Assembly (NCBI GenBank): GCA_902475475.1
Contig: CABRZY010000088.1
Span: 1 to 7,094, forward strand
Origin: an uncultured Collinsella sp.
GTDB lineage: Bacteria > Actinomycetota > Coriobacteriia > Coriobacteriales > Coriobacteriaceae
DNA: 7,094 nt
Reading direction: 5' to 3'
The translations under genes were made by a program, and so were the position numbers. The number at the start of each line of letters is the position of its first letter. Position 1 is the first letter of the stretch. Below are positions 1 through 5,507 of this stretch, piece after piece. The notes beneath the pieces are model-generated. The model was not told the origin of the DNA and made no database searches. It was given only the letters and a program-made list of their open reading frames with translations.

Positions 1-357
1 CGGGCACACATTCGGGCGTCAGTGTTCGTCGACTACAAGAACCTGGGCAAGCAGTGCCCCATCGGCCCGCGCGACCTGGTGGTCGTCGCCACGGCGGGTC
101 ACAAGTCCGATATCGACGTGGTGATTCAGGCCATGCGTGCCAAGCCAGCCTATCTGGGTTGCCTGGGCTCGCGTCGCAAGACGGCCTTTGTGCGCGCCCG
201 CCTGGAGCAGGAGGGCTTTACGCAGGAACAGATCGACGGGTTGCACCTGCCGATCGGAGTCGCCATCGAGGCCGAGGACCCCGAGGAGATCGCCATCTCC
301 ATCGCCGCCGAGATGATTCACCTGCGCCGCACCAAGCTCGTCCCCCGCAAGCGCTAG
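1..357 (+). CDS. XdhC/CoxI-family molybdenum hydroxylase accessory protein, C-terminal part (5' end outside window)
   Basis: The frame is open from the first base to a TAG at 355-357, so this is the last 118 codons of a longer gene. The fragment matches the C-terminal Rossmann-like domain of XdhC/CoxI proteins. It shows a nucleotide-binding-type stretch VVVATAGHKSD followed by AYLGCLGSRRK, then the family's closing block LHLPIGVAIEAEDPEEIAIS with a helix ending in AAEMIHLR. In characterised members this family binds molybdenum cofactor and helps mature or insert it into xanthine dehydrogenase-type enzymes in the cytoplasm. The N-terminal domain and start codon cannot be seen. It reads in the same direction as the ribosomal operon, but 320 bases and a promoter separate them, so co-regulation is unlikely. 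The family is clear; the exact partner enzyme (xanthine dehydrogenase or another molybdenum hydroxylase) cannot be decided here. Confidence 0.85.
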   Translation, partial: RAHIRASVFVDYKNLGKQCPIGPRDLVVVATAGHKSDIDVVIQAMRAKPAYLGCLGSRRKTAFVRARLEQEGFTQEQIDGLHLPIGVAIEAEDPEEIAISIAAEMIHLRRTKLVPRKR

Positions 358-364
358 TCGCATC

Positions 365-471
365 CCCATATATGAGTTGCGGTGAAATAGTCCCTAGATA
401 AGCCCGGCGGGCGGTCAGCCAGGAACTATTTCACCGCAACTGCCATTTCGGTCCCCTAGGACCCATATGTG
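365..471. repeat. Inverted repeat (17-bp arms) flanked by near-identical 10-bp direct repeats
   Basis: AGTTGCGGTGAAATAGT at 375-391 is exactly complementary to ACTATTTCACCGCAACT at 425-441. The 33-nt loop between them contains a small GCCC/GGGC stem (402-405/409-412). Pairing can continue with CC/GG next to the arms if one A (424) bulges. CCCATATATG at 365-374 and CCCATATGTG at 462-471 flank the palindrome and differ at one base, and a further small hairpin GGTCC-CCTA-GGACC lies at 450-463. No T-tract follows either arm, so it does not look like an intrinsic terminator, although it is the only strong fold near the end of the xdhC-like gene. It resembles a dispersed palindromic repeat or a very small non-coding mobile element. 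I have a recollection, unverified, of similar GCGGTGAAATAGT palindromes recurring between genes in Collinsella genomes. Confidence 0.7.
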
Positions 472-511
472 CGGGGGAGTTGTGGAGTTGTGCAGGCAGA
501 CGAGGTTTTTC

Positions 512-540
512 TGGAAATACGCTCCCGATGCGCGTATAGT
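512..540 (+). promoter_or_regulatory. Predicted sigma-70-type promoter of the rplE operon
   Basis: The -35-like hexamer TGGAAA (512-517, 4 of 6 to TTGACA) and the -10-like hexamer TATAGT (535-540, 5 of 6 to TATAAT) are separated by exactly 17 bp, with a short T-run (506-510) just upstream. Transcription would begin near 547, giving a leader of about 130 nt before the rplE start. It is the best promoter-like pair I see in the gap, and its position agrees with the operon starting at rplE here. It is inferred from sequence only. Confidence 0.55.
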
Positions 541-557
541 ACCGATTGTTTTGTCGG

Positions 558-652
558 CTCCTGCTGCGTCGAGTCCAAACCGCAAAATGCCATGAGCGGC
601 GCGGATGCAGCCAGGAGGCACGAGGACAACCCATCGTGGCCACGCCCCGTGC
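558..652 (+). promoter_or_regulatory. Structured 5' leader of rplE with two abutting hairpins
   Basis: Hairpin 1 pairs 558-570 with 604-617. CTCCTG pairs with CAGGAG (612-617), and CTGCGTC pairs with GATGCAG (604-610) through one G-U; C611 is bulged. Its 33-nt loop can hold an inner CCGC/GCGG stem (580-583/596-599). Hairpin 2 starts at the next base: GCACG (618-622) pairs with CGTGC (648-652), with GG/CC inside it. It encloses a perfect 10-bp palindrome CGTGGCCACG (635-644). The rplE Shine-Dalgarno AAGGAG (666-671) lies 13 nt after hairpin 2. Leaders of ribosomal protein operons often bind one of their own products; in E. coli S8 represses spc by binding near the rplE start. I could not identify an S8-type site here, so an autoregulatory role is inferred from position and fold. 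Confidence 0.45.
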
Positions 653-677
653 TTAAAACCCCAAGAAGGAGTGAACA

Positions 678-1235
678 ATGGCAGAAGAGAAGTATGTGCC
701 GCGTCTGAAGACCAAGTACAACAACGAGGTCAAGCAGCAGCTTCAGGACAAGTTCCAGTACGAGAACGTCATGATGATCCCCAAGTTTGAGAAGATCGTC
801 GTGAACATGGGTGTCGGCGAGGCCGCTACCGATTCCAAGGCCATCGACGGTGCCGTGCGCGACCTGCGCGCCATCACCGGCCAGCAGCCGATGATCACCC
901 GTGCCCGCAAGTCCATCGCTACCTTCCGCCTGCGCGCTGGTATGCCGATCGGCTGCAAGGTTACCCTGCGTGGCGACCGTATGTGGGAGTTCTTCGATCG
1001 TCTGACCTCCGTCGCGATTCCCCGTATCCGCGACTTCCGCGGCATCTCCGCCAAGAGCTTCGACGGCCGTGGTAACTTCTCCATGGGCGTCACCGAGCAG
1101 CTCATCTTCCCCGAGATCGACTTCGACTCCGTCGATCACCAGCGTGGTATGGACATCACTTTCGTGACCACCGCCAACACCGATGAGGAGGCCAAGGCCC
1201 TTCTGGACGCCTTCGGTTTCCCGTTCAAGAAATAG
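678..1235 (+). CDS. rplE: 50S ribosomal protein L5
   Basis: A 185-residue L5 (uL5), full length for the family. Recognisable blocks are IPKFEKIVVNMGVGEA (34-49), QPMITRARKSIATFRLRAG (70-88) and GMPIGCKVTLRG (88-99), followed by the RDFRGIS segment and an acidic region ending near FPFKK. L5 binds 5S rRNA and anchors the central protuberance of the large subunit, where it works alongside L18, encoded further down this operon. The ATG at 678 follows AAGGAG (666-671) by 6 nt. In the usual bacterial order rplN and rplX come directly before rplE; here the upstream neighbour is an xdhC-like gene, so rplE is the first cistron of this transcription unit as seen in the window. Any control is expected to act through the leader at 558-652. 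Confidence 0.98.
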   Translation: MAEEKYVPRLKTKYNNEVKQQLQDKFQYENVMMIPKFEKIVVNMGVGEAATDSKAIDGAVRDLRAITGQQPMITRARKSIATFRLRAGMPIGCKVTLRGDRMWEFFDRLTSVAIPRIRDFRGISAKSFDGRGNFSMGVTEQLIFPEIDFDSVDHQRGMDITFVTTANTDEEAKALLDAFGFPFKK

Positions 1236-1250
1236 GTTCACCTGCCCTAT

Positions 1251-1280
1251 AAGCGCCGTTCCCACAAGGGGGCGGCGCTT
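1251..1280 (+). promoter_or_regulatory. Intercistronic stem-loop between rplE and rpsN
   Basis: AAGCGCCG (1251-1258) pairs perfectly with CGGCGCTT (1273-1280), and the loop adds an inner CCC-ACAA-GGG stem (1261-1270). The hairpin is GC-rich but is followed by GGGGCGAAC, not a T-run, so it should not end transcription. It begins 15 nt after the rplE stop and ends 21 nt before the rpsN Shine-Dalgarno. It may mark RNA processing, mRNA protection or translational control; the sequence alone does not decide. Confidence 0.5.
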
Positions 1281-1314
1281 GGGGCGAACAATACTCTATG
1301 TGAGGAGGATATAA

Positions 1315-1500
1315 GTGGCTAAGACATCGATGATCGTCAAGTGCAATCGCAAGCAGAAGTTCTCTACTCGTGAGTACACGCGCTGCCAGCGCTGCGGCCG
1401 TCCGCACTCTGTGTACCGCAAGTTCGGCCTGTGCCGTGTCTGCTTCCGCGAGCTTGCACTCAAGGGCGAGCTTCCCGGCGTTAAGAAGGCCAGCTGGTAA
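1315..1500 (+). CDS. rpsN: 30S ribosomal protein S14, zinc-binding short type
   Basis: A 61-residue S14 (uS14) of the short, zinc-binding class, sometimes named rpsZ or S14 type Z. Four cysteines form the CxxC pairs C24-x2-C27 and C40-x2-C43, the zinc ribbon that replaces the longer zinc-free S14 of E. coli. The C-terminus GELPGVKKASW is typical. S14 sits in the head of the small subunit and contacts 16S rRNA near S3 and S10. The start is GTG at 1315, with GAGGAGG (1302-1308) 6 nt upstream. The zinc-type protein as the operon copy is normal for Gram-positive bacteria, and some of these also carry a zinc-free paralogue elsewhere for zinc starvation; none is in this window. Confidence 0.98.
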   Translation: MAKTSMIVKCNRKQKFSTREYTRCQRCGRPHSVYRKFGLCRVCFRELALKGELPGVKKASW

Positions 1501-1510
1501 GTCACTACCA

Positions 1511-1577
1511 GCGTTTCAAGCATCAGTTTGGAACAGGGAAAACGCGCTAAAAAGGCTTTGCCGTTAAGGGCGGCGAA
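1511..1577 (+). promoter_or_regulatory. Possible stem-loops in the rpsN-rpsH spacer
   Basis: The 119-nt spacer (1501-1619) is the longest inside the operon. GCGTTT (1511-1516) can pair with AAACGC (1540-1545). TTTGCCG (1557-1563) can pair with CGGCGAA (1571-1577), with one G-U, around the loop TTAAGGG. Both are modest. Neither is followed by a T-run, and I see no convincing promoter or small gene in the spacer. The rpsH Shine-Dalgarno lies 29 nt downstream at 1607-1612. Confidence 0.35.
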
Positions 1578-1619
1578 GAACCAAGAGCACGTGTTCATCA
1601 AGAACGAAGGAGAATCTGT

Positions 1620-2018
1620 ATGAACCTTACAGACCCGATCGCAGATATGCTTACGCGCATCCGTAACGCTAACTCTGTGAACAAGGCCACGGTCTCCATG
1701 CCGAGCAGCAAGAAGCTCGTCGAGATCGCTCGTGTTCTGCACGAGGAGGGCTACATCGAGGGCTACGATGTCGAGGACACCGTTCCCCAGAAGACTCTGC
1801 ACATCACGCTTAAGTATGGTCCCAAGAAGGCTAAGGTCATCAACGGCATCCGCCGCATTTCCAAGCCGGGCCTGCGTAAGTACACCGGCGTTGCCGACAT
1901 GCCCCGCGTCCGCGGTGGCCTTGGTACCGCCATTATTTCCACCAGCCATGGCGTCATGACCGACCGCGATGCTCGCAAGCACAACGTCGGCGGCGAGATC
2001 ATCGCTTACGTCTGGTAA
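1620..2018 (+). CDS. rpsH: 30S ribosomal protein S8
   Basis: A 132-residue S8 (uS8). It starts with the family's MNLTDPIADMLTRIRNAN and ends with the rRNA-binding block STSHGVMTDRDARKHNVGGE before the terminal IIAYVW. S8 is a primary 16S rRNA binder (central domain, helix 21) needed early in 30S assembly. In E. coli it is also the repressor of the spc operon, acting on the mRNA near the rplE start, so it is the first candidate for feedback on this transcript. The ATG at 1620 follows AAGGAG (1607-1612) by 7 nt. The gene is full length and intact. Confidence 0.98.
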   Translation: MNLTDPIADMLTRIRNANSVNKATVSMPSSKKLVEIARVLHEEGYIEGYDVEDTVPQKTLHITLKYGPKKAKVINGIRRISKPGLRKYTGVADMPRVRGGLGTAIISTSHGVMTDRDARKHNVGGEIIAYVW

Positions 2019-2051
2019 TTCGCTCGGTAGGTAGAAGGAAAGGAGATCACC

Positions 2052-2588
2052 GTGTCTCGTATCGGTAATAAGCCTGTCCAGATTCCCGCCGGAGTCGAAG
2101 TGGCAGTCAACGGCAACAACGTTGTCGTCAAGGGCCCCAAGGGCCAGCTCGAGCTCGATGTCTTTGAGAAGCTCGCTATCAACGTCGAGGACAACGTCCT
2201 CACCGTTTCCCGTCCCGACGACGAGCGTGAGACCCGTGCCCGCCACGGCCTCACCCGCGCCCTCATCCACAACATGGTTGTTGGCGTTTCCGAGGGCTTC
2301 GAGAAGAAGCTCGAGCTCGCCGGCGTCGGTTACCGCGTGCAGCAGAAGGGCAAGAACCTCGAGTTCTCCCTGGGCTTCTCGCACCCCGTGATCGTCGAGG
2401 CTCCCGAGGGCATCACCTTCGAGGTTCCCGACAACACCCACGTGAACGTCAAGGGTATCAACAAGCAGCAGGTCGGTCAGATCGCCGCTGAGATCCGCGG
2501 CCATCGTCCTCCCGAGCCTTACAAGGGCAAGGGTATCCACTACGTTGGCGAGCACATCCGCCGCAAGCTGGGTAAGGCCGCCAAGTAG
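2052..2588 (+). CDS. rplF: 50S ribosomal protein L6
   Basis: A 178-residue L6 (uL6), normal length for two tandem copies of the L6 fold. The N-terminus MSRIGNKPVQIP and the C-terminal signature RPPEPYKGKG (152-161) within the rRNA-binding repeat are diagnostic. L6 binds 23S rRNA next to the sarcin-ricin loop and supports late 50S assembly and elongation factor function. The start is GTG at 2052, preceded by an unusually long match to the anti-Shine-Dalgarno (AAAGGAG at 2039-2045, spacing 6 nt). The gap to rpsH is only 33 nt and lacks a hairpin, so the two are probably translated from the same message without separate control. Confidence 0.98.
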   Translation: MSRIGNKPVQIPAGVEVAVNGNNVVVKGPKGQLELDVFEKLAINVEDNVLTVSRPDDERETRARHGLTRALIHNMVVGVSEGFEKKLELAGVGYRVQQKGKNLEFSLGFSHPVIVEAPEGITFEVPDNTHVNVKGINKQQVGQIAAEIRGHRPPEPYKGKGIHYVGEHIRRKLGKAAK

Positions 2589-2613
2589 TCGTAACCGACT
2601 CACTCGCATAAGA

Positions 2614-2635
2614 CCAGCACCCCGTCAGGTGCTGG
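2614..2635 (+). promoter_or_regulatory. Intercistronic stem-loop between rplF and rplR
   Basis: CCAGCACC (2614-2621) pairs perfectly with GGTGCTGG (2628-2635) around a 6-nt loop. A T5 run (2647-2651) follows only after 11 more bases and merges into the rplR ribosome binding site. That gap is too long for a standard intrinsic terminator, though weak attenuation or RNA processing remains possible. It is the strongest simple hairpin between any two genes of the operon. Confidence 0.5.
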
Positions 2636-2663
2636 CAAGATCAACCTTTTTAGGAGTTTACGT

Positions 2664-3032
2664 ATGAACAAGCATAAGGCGAAGCTGGAAGGCCTCAAGC
2701 GTCGTCAGCGTCGTGTTCGCGGCAAGGTCTCGGGTACCTCCGAGCGTCCGCGTCTTCGCGTGACCCGTACTAACGCCAACATCTATGCCCAGATCATCGA
2801 CGACAGCAAGGGCTCCAGCCTGACGCTCGTCTCTGCCTCGACCCTCGAGGCCGAGTTCAAGGGCACCCACACCTCGAACAAGGAGGCTGCGGAGAAGGTC
2901 GGTCAGCTCGTTGGCAAGCGCGCCATCGAGGCCGGCATCACCAAGGTCGCCTTCGATCGCGGTGGCCGTATCTACCATGGCCGCGTCAAGGCCCTCGCCG
3001 ACGGTGCTCGTGCCGCCGGTCTCGAGTTCTAG
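2664..3032 (+). CDS. rplR: 50S ribosomal protein L18
   Basis: A 122-residue L18 (uL18). It has the usual strongly basic N-terminal tail (KHKAKLEGLKRRQRRVRGK), the core RPRLRVTRTNANIYAQIIDD and the closing block AFDRGGRIYHGRVKALADGA. L18 binds 5S rRNA together with L5 and helps load it into the central protuberance. The ATG at 2664 follows AGGAG (2652-2656) by 7 nt. From this gene onward spacing becomes tight: the TAG stop overlaps the rpsE Shine-Dalgarno AGGAGG (3031-3036), which favours translational coupling. Confidence 0.98.
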   Translation: MNKHKAKLEGLKRRQRRVRGKVSGTSERPRLRVTRTNANIYAQIIDDSKGSSLTLVSASTLEAEFKGTHTSNKEAAEKVGQLVGKRAIEAGITKVAFDRGGRIYHGRVKALADGARAAGLEF

Positions 3033-3046
3033 GAGGTATGTAGCAC

Positions 3047-3571
3047 ATGGCTCGTAATCAGAAGCAGCAGCGCGAGGCCTCCGAGTTCGAGGAGCGCGTC
3101 GTTTACATCAACCGCGTGTCGAAGACCGTCAAGGGTGGTCGTCGCATGAGCCTCGTCGCTCTCGTCGTCGTTGGCGACGGCAAGGGCAACGTCGGCGTTG
3201 GCATGGGCAAGTCCGCTGAGGTGCCCATGGCCATCTCCAAGGCGTCTCTCGATGCCAAGAAGAACATGTTCCACGTGCCGGTGACCGAGCAGGGCACCAT
3301 CCCACACGAGGTTCTCGGCCACTTTGGTGCCGGTCGCATCATCATCAAGCCCGCTGTCGAGGGTACGGGCGTTATCGCCGGCGGCGCTGTGCGTCCCCTC
3401 TTCGAGCTTGCTGGCATCAAGAACGTCCTGTCCAAGTCCCTCGGTACCGACAACGGCCTCAACATCATCAAGGCTGCCGTCGAGGGCCTCAAGGAGCTCT
3501 CCAGCCCTGAGGACGTCGCGGCTCGCCGTGGCCTGACGGTCTCCGAGATGTTCGTCGGTAAGGAGAACTAA
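3047..3571 (+). CDS. rpsE: 30S ribosomal protein S5
   Basis: A 174-residue S5 (uS5) with the N-terminal double-stranded-RNA-binding-like domain followed by the C-terminal S5 domain. The loop SKTVKGGRR (25-33), where spectinomycin-resistance mutations occur in E. coli, looks unaltered. It is followed by VVVGDGKGNVGVGMGKS (40-56) and later by GAGRIIIKPAVEGTGVIAGG. S5 lies at the mRNA entry side of the 30S and influences decoding accuracy. The start ATG at 3047 is 10 nt from AGGAGG (3031-3036). Its own 3' end carries the Shine-Dalgarno AAGGAG (3560-3565) of rpmD, whose start is 2 nt beyond the stop, so the two genes are tightly linked. Confidence 0.98.
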   Translation: MARNQKQQREASEFEERVVYINRVSKTVKGGRRMSLVALVVVGDGKGNVGVGMGKSAEVPMAISKASLDAKKNMFHVPVTEQGTIPHEVLGHFGAGRIIIKPAVEGTGVIAGGAVRPLFELAGIKNVLSKSLGTDNGLNIIKAAVEGLKELSSPEDVAARRGLTVSEMFVGKEN

Positions 3572-3573
3572 GC

Positions 3574-3756
3574 ATGGCTGACACCATCAAGATCAAGCAG
3601 GTCCGCAGCACCAATGGTTGCAAGCAGGACCAGGTCCGTACTGTCCGTGCCCTCGGTCTCCACAGGATCCGCGAGGTTCGCGAGATTGCTGACAACGAGT
3701 CCGTCCGCGGCATGATCTTCAAGGTCAAGCACCTTGTCGAGATTGTAGAGGAGTAG
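3574..3756 (+). CDS. rpmD: 50S ribosomal protein L30
   Basis: A 60-residue L30 (uL30), the usual small bacterial size. It begins MADTIKIKQVRSTNGCKQDQ, contains the family core VRALGLHRIREVREIADN and ends in the strand block GMIFKVKHLVEIVEE. L30 is a peripheral 23S rRNA-binding protein of the large subunit and is absent from some bacterial lineages; here it keeps the classical place between rpsE and rplO. The ATG at 3574 uses AAGGAG (3560-3565) inside the rpsE 3' end, 8 nt away. Its stop is 3 nt before the rplO start, and its last codons hold the rplO Shine-Dalgarno (GAGGAG, 3748-3753). Confidence 0.97.
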   Translation: MADTIKIKQVRSTNGCKQDQVRTVRALGLHRIREVREIADNESVRGMIFKVKHLVEIVEE

Positions 3757-3759
3757 CAA

Positions 3760-4209
3760 ATGCAGCTTCACGATCTTACTCCCGCGCCCGGTTCCACCAA
3801 GAACCGCAAGCGCGTCGGCCGTGGCAATTCTTCGGGTCACGGCACCACTTCTGGCCGCGGTCAGAAGGGCCAGGGTTCCCGCTCTGGCGGCACCAAGGGT
3901 GCCGGCTTCGAGGGTGGCCAGACTCCGCTGGCTATGCGCCTGCCCAAGCTTCCGGGCTTCCGCAACCCCCGTCGTATCGAGTACACCGCCGTTAACGTTG
4001 AGCGTCTCGAGCGCAAGTTCGAGGACGGCGCTGTGATCGACGGTGCCGCTCTTAAGGCCGCTCGTATCACCAAGAGCGAGTTCGAGCCCGTCAAGGTGCT
4101 CGGCAATGGTGAGCTCACCAAGAAGTTCACGGTCAAGGTCGACAAGGTCAGCGCTTCTGCGCAGGCCAAGATCGAGGCCGCCGGCGGAAAGGTCGAGCTG
4201 CCGTGCTAA
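3760..4209 (+). CDS. rplO: 50S ribosomal protein L15
   Basis: A 149-residue L15 (uL15), full length. The N-terminal half is the typical Gly/Arg/Lys-rich extension that threads into 23S rRNA (KRVGRGNSSGHGTTSGRGQK and on through SRSGGTKGAGFEGGQTPL). It is followed by the globular domain from about RLPKLPGFRN to the end, with the common closing stretch AQAKIEAAGGKVEL. The ATG at 3760 follows GAGGAG (3748-3753) by 6 nt. The last 7 bases overlap the start of secY, so ribosomes ending L15 synthesis could restart on secY. L15 directly before secY is the conserved order of the operon in most bacteria. Confidence 0.98.
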   Translation: MQLHDLTPAPGSTKNRKRVGRGNSSGHGTTSGRGQKGQGSRSGGTKGAGFEGGQTPLAMRLPKLPGFRNPRRIEYTAVNVERLERKFEDGAVIDGAALKAARITKSEFEPVKVLGNGELTKKFTVKVDKVSASAQAKIEAAGGKVELPC

Positions 4210-5489
4210 ATGGTCTTAAGAATGCTTTCCGCATCAAAGAATTGCGCGAAAAGATTCTTTTTACCATAGCTATGCTCGTCGTGTACCGCATTGGTGCGCA
4301 CGTTCCTGTGCCCGGCATTCCCTTCCAGGGGATGCTGGGCCTTTTCTCGACCGATAACAATTCGGTCGCCGCAGGTGCTATGGCCCTCCTGAATCTTTTC
4401 TCTGGTGGCGCGTTGAGCTATGTTTCGGTGTTCTCCCTGGGCATCATGCCTTACATCACCAGCTCGATCATCCTCCAGATGCTCCAGGCCGTTGTGCCTT
4501 CCCTGCATGAGCTTGCCCGCGAGGGCGAGGTCGGTCAGACCAAGATTACGCAGTATTCGCGTTACCTCACCCTGGCTCTGGCAATCCTCAACTCCGTGGG
4601 TTACCTCTTCCTCTTTAAGAGCTTCGGCATCAGCTTTACTGGCGCCGGCGCTCCCGAGATCATCTTCGACCTCATGATCGTCGGCACGCTCACCGCGGGC
4701 GCCATGCTGATCATGTGGATTGGTGAGCTCATCACCCAGCGCGGTATCGGCAATGGCATGTCGCTGATCATCTTCGCGAACATCATGGCCGGCCTGCCGC
4801 AGGCGATCTTCTCCAGCACCGAGGGCAATGCCGGTGGCATCATCACCATGGTGATCATCTGCGCCATCATCCTGCTGGTTATCCCGCTGATTGTTTTCCT
4901 TGAGCGCGGCCAGCGCCGCATCCCGGTCTCCTACGCTAAGCGCGTCGTGGGCCGTCGCATGATGGGTGGCCAGACCACCTACCTGCCCATCAAGGTCAAC
5001 ACCGCGGGTGTCGTGCCGATCATCTTCGCTTCGGCGCTGCTGTACTTCCCGGCCCAGATTGCCGTGTTCTTCCCCGGCATCGGCTGGATCCAGGCAGTTG
5101 CCTCTGCGCTTTCGACCGGTTGGCTCAACTGGGTGCTTAACGTTGTCCTCATCGTGTTCTTCGCGTACTTCTACACCTCCATGGTGTTCAACCCCGATGA
5201 CACGGCCGACAACCTTAAGAAGCAGGGCGGCTTTATTCCGGGCGTCCGTCCGGGTAGGGCTACCGCGGCCTACATCAAGAACGCGCTCAACAAGATCACG
5301 CTTCCCAGCGCTGTCTTTTTGGCGCTCATCGCCATCGTGCCTTCGATCATCTTCTCCTTCACGGGTAACCATCTGATCCAGGCGTTTGGCGGCACGTCCA
5401 TCCTCATCATGGTCGGCGTCGTGCTCGACACGGTCGATAAGCTCGAAGGCCAGATCAAGATGTATGATTACGATGGATTCTTTAAATAG
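4203..5489 (+). CDS. secY: Protein translocase subunit SecY
   Basis: A 428-residue SecY, the channel-forming subunit of the Sec translocon in the cytoplasmic membrane, working with SecE, SecG, SecA and the ribosome. Visible features are the N-terminal amphipathic start LNGLKNAFRIKELREKI, ten hydrophobic segments, and VYRIGAHVPVPG (27-38) before the plug region. SecY signature FSLGIMPYITSSIILQML spans 77-94. The C4 loop has ERGQRRIP (234-241), and the C5 loop has IPGVRPG with the key arginine at residue 349 (equivalent to E. coli R357). The start is GTG at 4203, 7 nt inside rplO; the only Shine-Dalgarno-like sequence is GGAAAGG (4186-4192), 10 nt away. No later in-frame ATG or GTG would preserve the conserved N-terminus, so this start is preferred. 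Coupling to rplO translation is likely. Confidence 0.97.
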   Translation: MLNGLKNAFRIKELREKILFTIAMLVVYRIGAHVPVPGIPFQGMLGLFSTDNNSVAAGAMALLNLFSGGALSYVSVFSLGIMPYITSSIILQMLQAVVPSLHELAREGEVGQTKITQYSRYLTLALAILNSVGYLFLFKSFGISFTGAGAPEIIFDLMIVGTLTAGAMLIMWIGELITQRGIGNGMSLIIFANIMAGLPQAIFSSTEGNAGGIITMVIICAIILLVIPLIVFLERGQRRIPVSYAKRVVGRRMMGGQTTYLPIKVNTAGVVPIIFASALLYFPAQIAVFFPGIGWIQAVASALSTGWLNWVLNVVLIVFFAYFYTSMVFNPDDTADNLKKQGGFIPGVRPGRATAAYIKNALNKITLPSAVFLALIAIVPSIIFSFTGNHLIQAFGGTSILIMVGVVLDTVDKLEGQIKMYDYDGFFK

Positions 5490-5507
5490 GCTAGAGGAGG
5501 ATTGCTC

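Noticed and set aside
375..441. Palindrome after the xdhC-like gene as an intrinsic terminator
   Set aside because: The loop is 33 nt and there is no T-run on either strand. It may still hinder transcription, but the sequence does not support the standard mechanism.
469..708. Small + strand open frame across the leader into rplE
   Set aside because: It overlaps the rplE start out of frame, begins upstream of the predicted transcription start, has no convincing ribosome binding site and resembles no known leader peptide.
456..1265. Open frame of 269 codons on the minus strand opposite rplE and its leader
   Set aside because: Most of it is the complement of rplE. The part over the leader has no motif and would contradict the promoter and leader reading.
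1296..2609. Open frame of 437 codons on the minus strand opposite rpsN-rpsH-rplF
   Set aside because: It is a shadow of three certain ribosomal genes caused by GC-rich third positions. No start signal or recognisable domain is visible.
2614..2651. Hairpin plus T5 after rplF as an intrinsic terminator
   Set aside because: Eleven bases separate the stem from the T-run, and rplR follows at once in the same operon, so full termination is implausible.
5502..5507. In-frame TTG as an earlier start for adk
   Set aside because: It is 1 nt from the GAGGAGG site, while the ATG at 5508 has ideal 7-nt spacing and gives the normal MNLVLLGAPGAGKGT beginning.
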